NCBI RefSeq assembly: GCF_036898825.1
Contig: NZ_JARUND010000002.1
Coordinates: 4,402,001 to 4,466,000, forward strand
Direction of reading: 5' to 3'
Source of the DNA: Streptomyces sp. B21-083
GTDB taxonomy: Bacteria > Actinomycetota > Actinomycetes > Streptomycetales > Streptomycetaceae
Length of the DNA stretch: 64,000 nt
Position numbers and translations under genes: made by a program. This document shows, piece by piece, positions 36,790 through 44,198 of the stretch. The notes beneath the pieces were generated by a model. That model had not been told where the DNA came from, did no database searches, and worked only from the letters and a program-made list of their open reading frames with translations. The stretch's first letter is position 1; each line of letters opens with the position of its first letter.

Positions 36790-36902
36790 GTGAGTGAGCA
36801 CGTGACTGACCGTTCATCCCATTTCCTTCCTTCCCTTCCCAGCCGCCGGCGGTCCGTCACCGGCCGGTCCGCACCTGCTGTATCGAGCCCGGGGGTCGTT
36901 TC

Positions 36903-37508
36903 ATGTCCGTACGAGTCGTCGTCGCCGGCGATCACCAGCTGGTCCTGGAGGCGTTCGCCGAGACGCTCAACCGGGCGAGCGGTCTGGACGTCGTAGGGCT
37001 CGCCACGGCGCCCGAAGCGGTCCTGCCGGCCGTCGAGCGCCACCGTCCGACGGTCCTGCTGCTCAGCGAGAGCACCATGGGAGGCAAGGCCCTGAAGGTG
37101 GCCACGGAGGTCCGCTCGCTGTACCAGTGGTGCGGGGTGGCGATCATGGTGGGCGCGGCCACGCCCTCGGTGGTCGAACGGGCCATGGCGGCGGGCGCGC
37201 TGGGACTGGTGCCGAAGAACGCGCGGATCCCGCAGCTGATCACCACGCTCATGGGGGTGGCGGGCGGCTGTCTGACCGTGGACCCGGCGCTGATGCGGCC
37301 GCCGGCCGACGCCGAGGCGGCGCTCAGCGTGCGGGAGACGGACGTACTGCGGCTGACCGCGGGCGGCGCCACCGTGCGGGAGATCGCCGGGGAGTTGTAC
37401 CTGGCCACCGGGACCGTACGCAACGTCACTTCGGCGGCGATGAAGAAGCTCGGCGGTCGCAACCGCTTCGACGCGGCGCGCATCGCCGGGGAGCACGGGT
37501 GGCTGTGA
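36903..37508 (+). CDS. atypical NarL/LuxR-type response regulator lacking the phosphoacceptor
   Basis: 201 residues. The receiver-like domain begins VRVVVAGDHQLVLEAFAETLNRASGLDVVG. Only one of the two acidic residues is kept (AGDH for DD), and the expected phosphoacceptor region reads PTVLLLSESTMGGKAL, with Ser in place of Asp. The switch lysine survives in GLVPKNARI. The LuxR helix-turn-helix is normal: LSVRETDVLRLTAGGATVREIAGELYLATGTVRNVTSAAMKKLG. There is no adjacent kinase. It is likely an orphan regulator that works without phosphorylation, perhaps by binding a small molecule, as with JadR1-type proteins. It is convergent with the GriH-like gene across a hairpin. Confidence 0.85.
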   Translation: MSVRVVVAGDHQLVLEAFAETLNRASGLDVVGLATAPEAVLPAVERHRPTVLLLSESTMGGKALKVATEVRSLYQWCGVAIMVGAATPSVVERAMAAGALGLVPKNARIPQLITTLMGVAGGCLTVDPALMRPPADAEAALSVRETDVLRLTAGGATVREIAGELYLATGTVRNVTSAAMKKLGGRNRFDAARIAGEHGWL

Positions 37509-37543
37509 GGGCCGGCGGGCAGGCTCGGCGCGGACGCGCGCCG

Positions 37544-37568
37544 GCCCCGGCACGGAGCGTGCCGGGGC
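37544..37568. terminator. bidirectional hairpin between convergent genes
   Basis: GCCCCGGCACG (37544-37554) and its exact complement (37558-37568) enclose GAG, giving an 11-bp stem with a tight loop. It stands between the stops of the response regulator (37508) and the GriH-like gene (37604) and can terminate both. Confidence 0.8.
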
Positions 37569-37603
37569 TAGACGGGAGAGCGATCGCGCCGTTCGCTCGG
37601 GTA

Positions 37604-38713
37604 CTACTTCTCCAGGCAGAACTCGTTGATCGGGTAGCCGACGTGACGGTCCGCCGTCGGCAGGTGCCCAAGGATCGTGTCGCCCGGCTTCAGCTCCGTG
37701 CTGTTGAGGACCGACGCACCGGGACCGAGGACCCGCACGTGCCAGTCGTCCTGCAGGATCAGGTTTACCGCCTGTCCGTTGTCCGCGACCGCGTCGATGG
37801 AGATGAGCGGCCTGGTCTCGATCTTGACCCGGCCGACGCTGACGGGACGGGTACGCCCGGAGACGTCCACGGCCAGCACGGTGCTGCCCGCGTGCAGCTC
37901 GCTGAGGTAGTTCGTCCGGCCGCCCTGCGAGACGGTGTACGAGTGCAGCGCGCCGGCGTTGACCCGGAAGGGCCGCGTCGGCATGTACGGCAGGGGGTGG
38001 GTCTCGCTGACACAGAGCACCATGCCTTTGGAGTGCGAGCCGACCAGGATTCCCTCGTCCTTGCGGAAGTGGGTCGTGGTGTCGACGCAGGCGCGGTCGC
38101 CCATGCCGATGTGCGTGGCCGCCGTGACGGTCAGCTCCACGAGGGCGATCTCGCCGGTGCGGGCGGTGGCCGCCGTGCGGAGCGCGGTGGCGTCGCCGAC
38201 CTCCGAGCCCGCCATGAGGACGCCGTCCGAACCGAGTTCGAGGACGCCGTAGACGATCTCGGCCTCCTCCTGGTCGGCGGCGGTGGTGATGATCGAGCCG
38301 GGTGCGCCGGACGCGGCGGCGATGACGATCTCCAGCGGGATCTTCGTGGGGTCGCGGAAGCGCAGTACGCTCCACGCCTCCAGGCGGGCGGCGAGGCAGG
38401 CGTCCTCGAGCGTGTCGGCGTCGACGATCTCGACGTACCGGCCGAACTCCATGTCGGGGTGGGCCAGGGCGATGTCGGTACGGGCCTCCTTGCCGCCGGG
38501 CACGATCACCAGGTCGGCGGTGCCGAGGTCGGCCGGGACCTGGCCGTCTTCGAACAGCAGGATCTTCTTGACGGTCGGGGGCAGACCGTCGAAGGCGGCC
38601 GGGTCGGCGGCGACGACACCGTCGATCTTCTGGTGCACCGCCTCTTCGAGTACGGTGCCGGTGACGGGACCGGCGTTACGGATGTCAAGCCAGCAGAGCT
38701 TGGTGTCCGACAT
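37604..38713 (-). CDS. 3-dehydroquinate synthase II family enzyme (GriH-like, 3-amino-4-hydroxybenzoate synthase)
   Basis: 369 residues, ATG preceded by AGGAGG. The family pattern includes KLCWLDIRNAGPVTGTVLEEAVHQKIDGVVAADPA, EWRxxRFRDPTKIPLEIVIAAA-like sequence, TAADQEEAEIVYGVLELGSDGVLM, VGSHSKGMVLCVSETHPLPYMPTRPFRVNAGALHSY and LKPGDTILGHLPTADRHVGYPI. In grixazone synthesis GriH converts the GriI product to 3-amino-4-hydroxybenzoate; the archaeal relative makes dehydroquinate. The neighbouring GriI-like gene, 15 bp upstream in the same transcript, supports the aromatic amino-acid reading. Being a second dehydroquinate-type enzyme in an accessory region argues against primary metabolism. Confidence 0.85.
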   Translation of the reverse strand: MSDTKLCWLDIRNAGPVTGTVLEEAVHQKIDGVVAADPAAFDGLPPTVKKILLFEDGQVPADLGTADLVIVPGGKEARTDIALAHPDMEFGRYVEIVDADTLEDACLAARLEAWSVLRFRDPTKIPLEIVIAAASGAPGSIITTAADQEEAEIVYGVLELGSDGVLMAGSEVGDATALRTAATARTGEIALVELTVTAATHIGMGDRACVDTTTHFRKDEGILVGSHSKGMVLCVSETHPLPYMPTRPFRVNAGALHSYTVSQGGRTNYLSELHAGSTVLAVDVSGRTRPVSVGRVKIETRPLISIDAVADNGQAVNLILQDDWHVRVLGPGASVLNSTELKPGDTILGHLPTADRHVGYPINEFCLEK

Positions 38714-38728
38714 GATGCGGACCTCCTG

Positions 38729-39634
38729 TCAGATGGTCGAAAGGGAATCTTCGAGATGGGCGGGGGTGAGGCGTTCGTCGACGAAGCGGCGGGCGCCGGC
38801 GAGGCCGGGCTCGGCGGGTGCGCCGGGGGTGAACCCCTCCGGCGCGAAGTGCTGTTCCGGGAAGTGGTGCACGATGCGGGCCACCTTGAAGGCGAGCCCG
38901 CGGGGGTCCGTGGCCTGGAAGATGTTGCGGCCCATGGCCACGCCGCCCGCACCGCCCGCGATGGCGGCGCGCACGTACTCCAGGACGTCCTCCTCCGCGT
39001 CGAGCGCCGGTCCGCCCGCGACGAGCACCGGAACGGGGCAGGCCGCGGTCAGGTCGAGCATTTCGGCCGTGGAGCCGAGGAACACGGTCTTGACCAGGTC
39101 GGCCCCGAGGTCGGCGGCGATGGTCACCGCGTGCGCCACAACCTGCGGGTCACGGGGGTCGAGGATCCGGGGCCCCCGCGGGTAGACCATGGCGAGCAGC
39201 GGCAGGTTCCAGCGGTCGCACGCGTCCGCGATGCGCCCGAGGTCCCCGATCTGCTGCCGTTCGTCGTCGGAGCCGAGATTGACGTGGACGCTGACCGCGT
39301 CGGCCCCGAGCCGCAGGGCCTCCTCAACGTCGGCGACGACGTACTTGGCGTTCGGGTCCAGTGCCTGGCTGGTGCTCGCGTTCAGGTGGATGATCAGCGA
39401 CATCGCGGCGAACCGCTCCGGGCTGATGTGGCGGACGCTGCCCTTGTGCAGAACGACGGCGTCCGATCCGGCAGCCGCGATCTGGCCCGCCAGGTGGTCG
39501 AGCGTGGTGCCCTTGGGCACCACGGGACCGTCGTGGATCGAATGGTCGAGCGGGGTGATCATCAACCCTGCGGTGCTGTGGCGATAGAGCCGCCTGAGCC
39601 TGACTGACCGGGCAAAATGCCCGTAATTTGTCAT
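38729..39634 (-). CDS. class I aldolase, GriI-like (2-amino-4,5-dihydroxy-6-oxo-7-(phosphonooxy)heptanoate synthase)
   Basis: 301 residues. DeoC/fructose-bisphosphate-aldolase-like family. Typical segments are LMITPLDHSIHDGPVVPKGT, VVLHKGSVRHISP, SLIIHLNASTSQALDPNAKYVVADVEEALRLGADAVSVHVNLGSDDERQ and the Schiff-base lysine region ADLVKTVFLGS. VPVLVAGGP and GGVAMGRNIFQ form the phosphate site. GriI joins aspartate semialdehyde to dihydroxyacetone phosphate to make the seven-carbon precursor that GriH cyclises. Both genes together predict production of 3-amino-4-hydroxybenzoate. The substrate is assigned by family and context, not proven. Confidence 0.87.
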   Translation of the reverse strand: MTNYGHFARSVRLRRLYRHSTAGLMITPLDHSIHDGPVVPKGTTLDHLAGQIAAAGSDAVVLHKGSVRHISPERFAAMSLIIHLNASTSQALDPNAKYVVADVEEALRLGADAVSVHVNLGSDDERQQIGDLGRIADACDRWNLPLLAMVYPRGPRILDPRDPQVVAHAVTIAADLGADLVKTVFLGSTAEMLDLTAACPVPVLVAGGPALDAEEDVLEYVRAAIAGGAGGVAMGRNIFQATDPRGLAFKVARIVHHFPEQHFAPEGFTPGAPAEPGLAGARRFVDERLTPAHLEDSLSTI

Positions 39635-39682
39635 GGAGTGCCCTTTCTTTTGCGCACCGGGGCAGCCGGTGCGCAGGGTCCG

Positions 39683-41275
39683 TCACGCGACGGCGTGACG
39701 GGGCCCCGGACGGGCCTGGCTGCCCGGGGAGTCCTCGGTCGGGGTGGTCAGGGCCCGCAGGTAGGTGCGGTCCGGTTTCCCCGAGGCGGTGAGCGGGATC
39801 TGCGGCCAGTACGAGATGCACGCCGGCACGTGTTCCGGTGTGAGCACGTCGCGGACGAAGCCCTTCAGATCGCACGAGGTCCGGGTGGCCCCGCCGCTCA
39901 GCTCCACCGCCGCGTGCACCTGTTCGACCAGGTCGCGGTCGTGGACCCCGTAGACCACGGCCTGGCGCACCTGCGGATGGCGCAGGAGCGCCGCCTCGAT
40001 GTCGGCCGGGTCGAGCTTGAGGCCGCCGTGCTTGATGACCTGTCCGATCCGCCCGTCAAGCCGCAGGTAGCCGTACGCGTCCCAGTGGCCGAGGTCCCCG
40101 GTGCGCAGCCAGCCGTCCCTCAGCACGGTCCCGGTCAGCTTCTCGTCGTCGAGGTAGCCGGCCGTGATGGTGGGCGAGGTGACCCAGATCTCCCCGCTCT
40201 GGCCGCGTTCCGCGGCCGTGCCGGAGCCGGGGACCCGGATGTCCACGGACACCCAGGGGAACGGCCGGCCCACCGAGCCGAGCAGTTCCGGTTCCCGGTG
40301 GTCGAGCGGGTTGAGGCTGCTGATGCCGCCCGCCTCCGTGGTCCCGTACACCTGGATGAGCACATCCCCGAAGAGCTCGACGGCCCGGGCCACCCGGGCG
40401 GGGGCCGCGGGGGTGCCGCTGTAAGTTATGCGGCGCAGCGAGCCCAGGTCGGTGCCGGCGGCGTCCGGATGCTCCATCAGTCGGTAGAGGTGGGGCACCG
40501 CGAGGTACACGTCGGTGACCCGGCGTTCGGCGAACGCCCGCAGTACCTCTCCGGCGTCGAAGCCGTCATGCATGACGACGACCCCGCCGGTCGATAGCAC
40601 GGCGTCGGCCATGGGTGCGGTGGTGTGGCTGATCGGGGTGACGGAGAGCAGGGTCGCGGGTCCCCGGGGATCGAGGCCGTTCGCGAGCCGCCGCACCAGT
40701 TCCTCCCGGGTGCCGTAGCGCTGTTCCACCATCCTGGGTCTGCCGGTGCTGCCGCTGGTGAAGTCGACGACGGCGAGGTCGTCGGGCCGCAGGGGCGGGA
40801 AGCGTACGGGCAGTGCGGTCTCGGGAGGCCGCTCCCAGGGGATGGGCAGGACGGTGAGTCCGGGCATCCGGTGCGCGAGCCAGCGCCCCCGTTCGGCGCT
40901 CTCCTCGTCCACCAGCAGCAGCAGGGCTCCGGTGTCACGCAGCAGGCCGGTCTGGGTGGCGACGGAGAAGGTCTCGGTGTCGGTCCGGGGGTTCATCGAG
41001 CGCACGTAGACGGAGGTGGCCCCCAGGAGGTGGACCGCGTAGCGGGCGCTGAGCATCAGCGGGTGGTTGGGGCCGGTCAGAACGCCGACGGTGTCGCTGT
41101 GCCCGATACCGTGGGCGTGCAGCAGGGCGGTGGTACCGAGGATGGAGTCGGCCAGCTCACCCGCCGCGACGGTATTGTCGCGGCCGTTGTCGCGGCCGTG
41201 CAGGACGGCGCGGGCCCGGTCCTGCTCCAGCACGTCGAGGATCCGCCGCGCGTGCGGGCTGCTTGGGATGGCCAT
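39683..41275 (-). CDS. acyl-AMP/acyl-CoA ligase (ANL superfamily)
   Basis: 530 residues from the ATG at 41275, with GGAAGGAGG upstream. ANL motifs: the P-loop DFTSGSTGRPRMVEQRYG, VYGTTEAGGISSLNPLD, the ATP-binding DGWLRTGDLGHWDAYGYLRLDGR and the C-terminal catalytic lysine in PLTASGKPDRTYLR. It would activate a carboxylic acid as an adenylate, and transfer it to CoA or to an amine. Placed directly upstream of the GriI/GriH-like genes on one transcript, its likely substrate is 3-amino-4-hydroxybenzoate or a relative. No carrier protein or condensation domain is nearby. Confidence 0.87.
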   Translation of the reverse strand: MAIPSSPHARRILDVLEQDRARAVLHGRDNGRDNTVAAGELADSILGTTALLHAHGIGHSDTVGVLTGPNHPLMLSARYAVHLLGATSVYVRSMNPRTDTETFSVATQTGLLRDTGALLLLVDEESAERGRWLAHRMPGLTVLPIPWERPPETALPVRFPPLRPDDLAVVDFTSGSTGRPRMVEQRYGTREELVRRLANGLDPRGPATLLSVTPISHTTAPMADAVLSTGGVVVMHDGFDAGEVLRAFAERRVTDVYLAVPHLYRLMEHPDAAGTDLGSLRRITYSGTPAAPARVARAVELFGDVLIQVYGTTEAGGISSLNPLDHREPELLGSVGRPFPWVSVDIRVPGSGTAAERGQSGEIWVTSPTITAGYLDDEKLTGTVLRDGWLRTGDLGHWDAYGYLRLDGRIGQVIKHGGLKLDPADIEAALLRHPQVRQAVVYGVHDRDLVEQVHAAVELSGGATRTSCDLKGFVRDVLTPEHVPACISYWPQIPLTASGKPDRTYLRALTTPTEDSPGSQARPGPRHAVA

Positions 41276-41340
41276 GTGTTCCTCCTTCCGGGAGGCTCGG
41301 GGGTGGGTCTCGAGGGATCTCGGGGGTGGGTGACAGTGCG

Positions 41341-41643
41341 TCAGGCGATCTTCTTCTGCGCCATCATTCCCATGGCGGATTGGTCGATCATGTGGCAGTG
41401 GTACGGGTAGAGCCAGCGGTGGGAGTTGAAAGTGAGCTGGAGCTTCGCGCTCTGGCCCGGCCACAGGAGGACCGTGTCCTTGAGGCCGCCGTCGCTCAGC
41501 CTCAGAGCCTGTGCGGCCGGGGCCGAGGCCGCCTGGGCCGGGCCGCCGGTGACGAGCGTCTGGAAGAGCCCGCCCGCGGCGCCGACCACGCCGAAACCGC
41601 CAACGGAGAGGCCGAGACTTATTGCATGACGACGAGTGAGCAC
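41341..41643 (-). CDS. Tat-signal protein fused to a multicopper-oxidase C-terminal fragment
   Basis: 100 residues from a GTG with AAGGAA upstream. Residues 1-40 are a twin-arginine export signal (LTRRHAISLGLSVGGFGVVGAAGG, cleavage near AQA). Residues 54-94 resemble the last strands of a multicopper oxidase: LKDTVLLWPGQSAKLQLTFN then the copper cluster YHCHMIDQSAMGMM. The usual HCHxxxHxxxxM site keeps both His and the Cys (82-84) and a Met, but the second-last His is Gln88. About 400 residues of a normal oxidase are absent between signal and tail, as if by an in-frame deletion. It may be a relic of a phenoxazinone-synthase-type oxidase or a small copper protein. It heads the minus-strand transcript. 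Confidence 0.6.
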   Translation of the reverse strand: MLTRRHAISLGLSVGGFGVVGAAGGLFQTLVTGGPAQAASAPAAQALRLSDGGLKDTVLLWPGQSAKLQLTFNSHRWLYPYHCHMIDQSAMGMMAQKKIA

Positions 41644-41710
41644 GGGAACTTCCTTACGTCCTGCGCATGAAGGGTGTGAAGTCCTTATCTTTTCCCGAGC
41701 ATGGGCGCCC

Positions 41711-41748
41711 CACCTGGGGAGCACCTAGCGTTTGTCCGGTGCACCTGG
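41711..41748. promoter_or_regulatory. CACCT direct repeats in the divergent control region
   Basis: The 251-bp gap between the Tat/oxidase fragment and the sagB-like gene carries CACCTGG at 41711, CACCTAG at 41722 and CACCTGG at 41742. All three have the same orientation, with steps of 11 and 20 bp (about one and two helix turns). Such phasing suits a dimeric or oligomeric activator controlling both transcripts. No protein is assigned; the two LuxR-type regulators nearby are candidates. Confidence 0.35.
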
Positions 41749-41894
41749 CATCTGTCACGCCAGTGCATGACCTCGGTCATCGAATCGGGAATTACGTGTC
41801 ACCGGTTTTCCGGCGCCCCGGGCCCCGGGTCGGCGCGGCCCCCATAGTGGCGTGTCCGAAATAACCGATGGACCGCCCGACGGGAGACCCCGTA

Positions 41895-43406
41895 ATGCAG
41901 ACCGACACACCCCCGCCGCTCCGCACCGCCCCGGTGCTCCGGGGGGATGTCCGGCTCGCCTTCGAGGGCGAGACGGCCACCCTGACCGGCCCGGCCACCA
42001 GCTTGGTCCTGCGGCCCGTACGCGGCGCGGTGCGGACCGCGCTCACGCGGCTGGCGGCCGGCCCCGAGCCGCTCGACGAACTCCTGGAGGGTCTGGAGCC
42101 GGCCGAACGAGCGGGCGTGCGCCACCTCCTGGACCGTATGGGCCACCTCCTGCTGCACAGCGTGCTGAGCTGCGGGCCGGCCGCCGGGCGCCGGGAGCTG
42201 CTGCGGCTGGAGCCGGTGGCCCGGGACGCGCGCCTGGAGCCGGCGGCGCCCGCGCCGGGTACCGTGCTGCGGCTGTCCCGCTTCGCCTTCTGCCGCAGCC
42301 GCGCGGGGGTGCTCGTACTGGAGTCGCCGCTGGTGAAGTTCCGGGCCGTGCTCACGGATCCGGGGACGCGGGAGCTGGTGGCGGCGCTCGGCGCGAGGGC
42401 CTCGGCCGAGGCCCTCGCGGAAGGCTCGGCGCTGGCCTCCGAGGAAGTGGGCGATCTGCTCACGCACCTGGCGGGGGCGGGCCTGGCGGAGGCGGCGGAC
42501 GCCTCGGGCGCCTTCCCGTCGGACACCGATCCCACCCTGCGTCAGTGGGACTTCCACGACCTGCTCTTCCACTCGCGCGTCCGCTCGGGGCGCTACGACG
42601 ACGTCTTCGGCGCGGTCTACCCCTACCGTGGAGAGATCGCCCCCCAGCCGGCCGTCAAGCCGGTGCCCGGGGGTCCGGTGACGCCGCTGCACCGGCCCGA
42701 CCGGGCGGATATCGCCCGCCGGGACCCGTCGCTGACCGATGCCATCGAGACGCGCCGCTCGATCCGCGGGTACGGGGACGGGGAGATGACGGCCGAGCAG
42801 CTGGGCGAGTTCCTGTACCGGGTCCAGCGGGTGCGCGCGCACTACACCCCCGAGCCTGGCAGCGACCGCGACGAGGTAATCTCGCGCCCCTACCCCAGCG
42901 GTGGCCAGGGCTACGAGCTTGAGCTGTACGTCACCGTGCGCCGCTGCGCGGGGCTGGCGCCGGGCAGCTACTACTACGATCCGGTGGCACACACGCTGGT
43001 CCTGGTCAACGCGGCCGAAACCGACCGGGAATCGCTCTTCCTGGTGGCCTCGCGGGCCACCGGCATGGAAGCCAGGCCGGACGTCCTGATCACGATGACG
43101 GCCCGCTTCCAGCGCATGGCCTGGAAGTACCGGGGCATCGCCTACGCCACGACGCTGCGGCACACGGGCGTGCTCTACCAGACGATGTACCTGGTCGCGA
43201 CGGCCATGGGGCTGGCCCCCTGCGGCCTGGGCAACGGGGACGCGGACATGTCGGCGCGGGTGCTGGGCCTGGACTACCTGCGGGAGTCCTCTGTCGGGGA
43301 CTTCCTGCTGGGCAGCCGCGCCCCGGACGACTCGGTGGCCGGCGAGCCCGGGGAGGGCTGGGAGATGCTCAACAGCCCCGAGTGGACCGTGGGCGGCGAC
43401 CGCTGA
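41895..43406 (+). CDS. SagB-type FMN-dependent azoline dehydrogenase
   Basis: 503 residues from the ATG at 41895 with GGGAGA eight bases upstream; an ATG nine codons earlier has no ribosome site. The N-terminal 230 residues are a SagB-associated leader-binding-like region. The nitroreductase/McbC domain follows: TDAIETRRSIRGYGDGEMTAEQLGEFLYR, SRPYPSGGQGYELELYVTVRRCAGLAPGSYYYDP, FQRMAWKYRGIAYATTLRHTGVLYQTMYLVATAMGLAPCGLGNGD. Such enzymes oxidise thiazolines and oxazolines made by YcaO proteins to aromatic azoles. It is first in the peptide cluster and followed by a hairpin terminator and the two precursor genes. Confidence 0.88.
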   Translation: MQTDTPPPLRTAPVLRGDVRLAFEGETATLTGPATSLVLRPVRGAVRTALTRLAAGPEPLDELLEGLEPAERAGVRHLLDRMGHLLLHSVLSCGPAAGRRELLRLEPVARDARLEPAAPAPGTVLRLSRFAFCRSRAGVLVLESPLVKFRAVLTDPGTRELVAALGARASAEALAEGSALASEEVGDLLTHLAGAGLAEAADASGAFPSDTDPTLRQWDFHDLLFHSRVRSGRYDDVFGAVYPYRGEIAPQPAVKPVPGGPVTPLHRPDRADIARRDPSLTDAIETRRSIRGYGDGEMTAEQLGEFLYRVQRVRAHYTPEPGSDRDEVISRPYPSGGQGYELELYVTVRRCAGLAPGSYYYDPVAHTLVLVNAAETDRESLFLVASRATGMEARPDVLITMTARFQRMAWKYRGIAYATTLRHTGVLYQTMYLVATAMGLAPCGLGNGDADMSARVLGLDYLRESSVGDFLLGSRAPDDSVAGEPGEGWEMLNSPEWTVGGDR

Positions 43407-43435
43407 GCGGGCCCGCCGCACCCCCTCGCACCGCC

Positions 43436-43484
43436 CGAAAGCGCCGGTTTCTCCTGTTCCTCCCGGGGGAGATCGGCGCTTTCG
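43436..43484. terminator. hairpin after the sagB-like gene
   Basis: CGAAAGCGCC (43436-43445) pairs with GGCGCTTTCG (43475-43484), with inner TCTCC/GGAGA pairing. It starts 30 bases after the dehydrogenase stop. It implies the precursor genes have their own promoter, letting them be expressed at a higher level than the enzyme. Confidence 0.7.
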
Positions 43485-43559
43485 CATTCCGCATCGGGGG
43501 CGGCGGCATGACGTGGATTACGTGCGGCGTGACAACTGTCAGGCAACGGCCGAAAACCC

Positions 43560-43588
43560 TTGGCGACGCCCGGGTATGCGGGCATTCT
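43560..43588 (+). promoter_or_regulatory. candidate promoter of the precursor peptide genes
   Basis: TTGGCG (43560-43565) and CATTCT (43583-43588) are spaced 17 bp, a fair sigma-70-type match in the AT-richer 195 bp between the terminator and the first precursor. The start codon is about 90 bases downstream. Support is by position and similarity only. Confidence 0.35.
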
Positions 43589-43678
43589 CTAGTTGTGCAG
43601 CCGAGAGGGTGCGCAGAGAAAAGCGAAAGTGGGAAACAGAAAAATCCCACTCCTCAGGGAATTCGGAAAGGAATTCAC

Positions 43679-43855
43679 ATGAGCATTGACGACATCAAGA
43701 ACGCGGCCGACGCGGACAAGACCTTCGAGGGCTTCGACCTGGACCAGCTCGAGACCCTTGAGGTCGCCGACGGCGTGGCCCTCCCGGAGCTCGGTGCCTC
43801 CAGCGGCTCGATCGGCACCTCGTCCTCCTCGTCCTCCACCTGCTCCGCCTGCTGA
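43679..43855 (+). CDS. thiopeptide-type precursor peptide 1
   Basis: 58 residues, ATG preceded by AAAGGAA. The leader carries FDLD at residues 19-22, like the FNLD box of class I dehydratase substrates. DQLETLEVADGVALPELGA follows. The leader's VALPELGAS closely matches the VALPENGAS that I recall before the lactazole core. Cutting after Ala40 leaves the core SSGSIGTSSSSSSTCSAC: 10 Ser, 2 Thr and 2 Cys of 18 residues, with Ser first, as required for a pyridine-type thiopeptide. Ser1 and one of Ser10-13 could form the central ring, and the cysteines could become thiazoles. These assignments are inference. Confidence 0.85.
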   Translation: MSIDDIKNAADADKTFEGFDLDQLETLEVADGVALPELGASSGSIGTSSSSSSTCSAC

Positions 43856-43888
43856 CCCAGGCTCTCTCGGACCGAAAGGCACACCATC

Positions 43889-44056
43889 ATGAGCATCAAC
43901 GACATCAACGGTGACGACGCGGCGTTCGACGCCTTCGACGTGGACCAGCTTGAGACCCTCGAGGTCGCCGACGGCGTGGCCCTCCCGGAACTGGGCGCAT
44001 CCAGCGGCTCGATCGGCACCTCGTCGTCTTCGAGCTCGACCTGCTCCGCCTGCTGA
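43889..44056 (+). CDS. thiopeptide-type precursor peptide 2
   Basis: 55 residues, starting 33 bases after precursor 1. It has a different first half (MSINDINGDDAAFDAFDV) but residues 19-55 are identical to residues 22-58 of precursor 1, including the whole core SSGSIGTSSSSSSTCSAC. Ten of those 37 codons differ between the copies, all synonymously, including one TCC versus AGC serine. Both peptides should give the same product. The leaders diverge only upstream of the DQLETLEV segment, suggesting that this segment plus the core is what the enzymes need. A terminator hairpin follows. Confidence 0.85.
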   Translation: MSINDINGDDAAFDAFDVDQLETLEVADGVALPELGASSGSIGTSSSSSSTCSAC

Positions 44057-44086
44057 TCAGTCCTCACTGACTGATTGAGAGCAACA

Positions 44087-44130
44087 AAGGATGCGCCCAT
44101 CCGGCCAACGGGTCGGATGGGTACATCCTT
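44087..44130. terminator. two-step hairpin after the precursor genes
   Basis: Outer arms AAGGATG/CATCCTT (44087-44093 and 44124-44130) and inner arms CCCATCCG/CGGATGGG (44096-44103 and 44114-44121) form one long stem with a 10-base loop. It lies 30 bases after precursor 2 and would keep a short, abundant precursor mRNA separate from the enzyme operon. Confidence 0.8.
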
Positions 44131-44198
44131 GTTCCAGACGCCACCGCTCTGGACGCCACTGTTCGAGACGCCGCACAGGCGGTGCTGTCGGTCTTGGC

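Noticed and set aside
39683..41275. The acyl-AMP ligase as a nonribosomal peptide synthetase module
   Set aside because: It is a stand-alone ANL enzyme with no carrier or condensation domain and none nearby.
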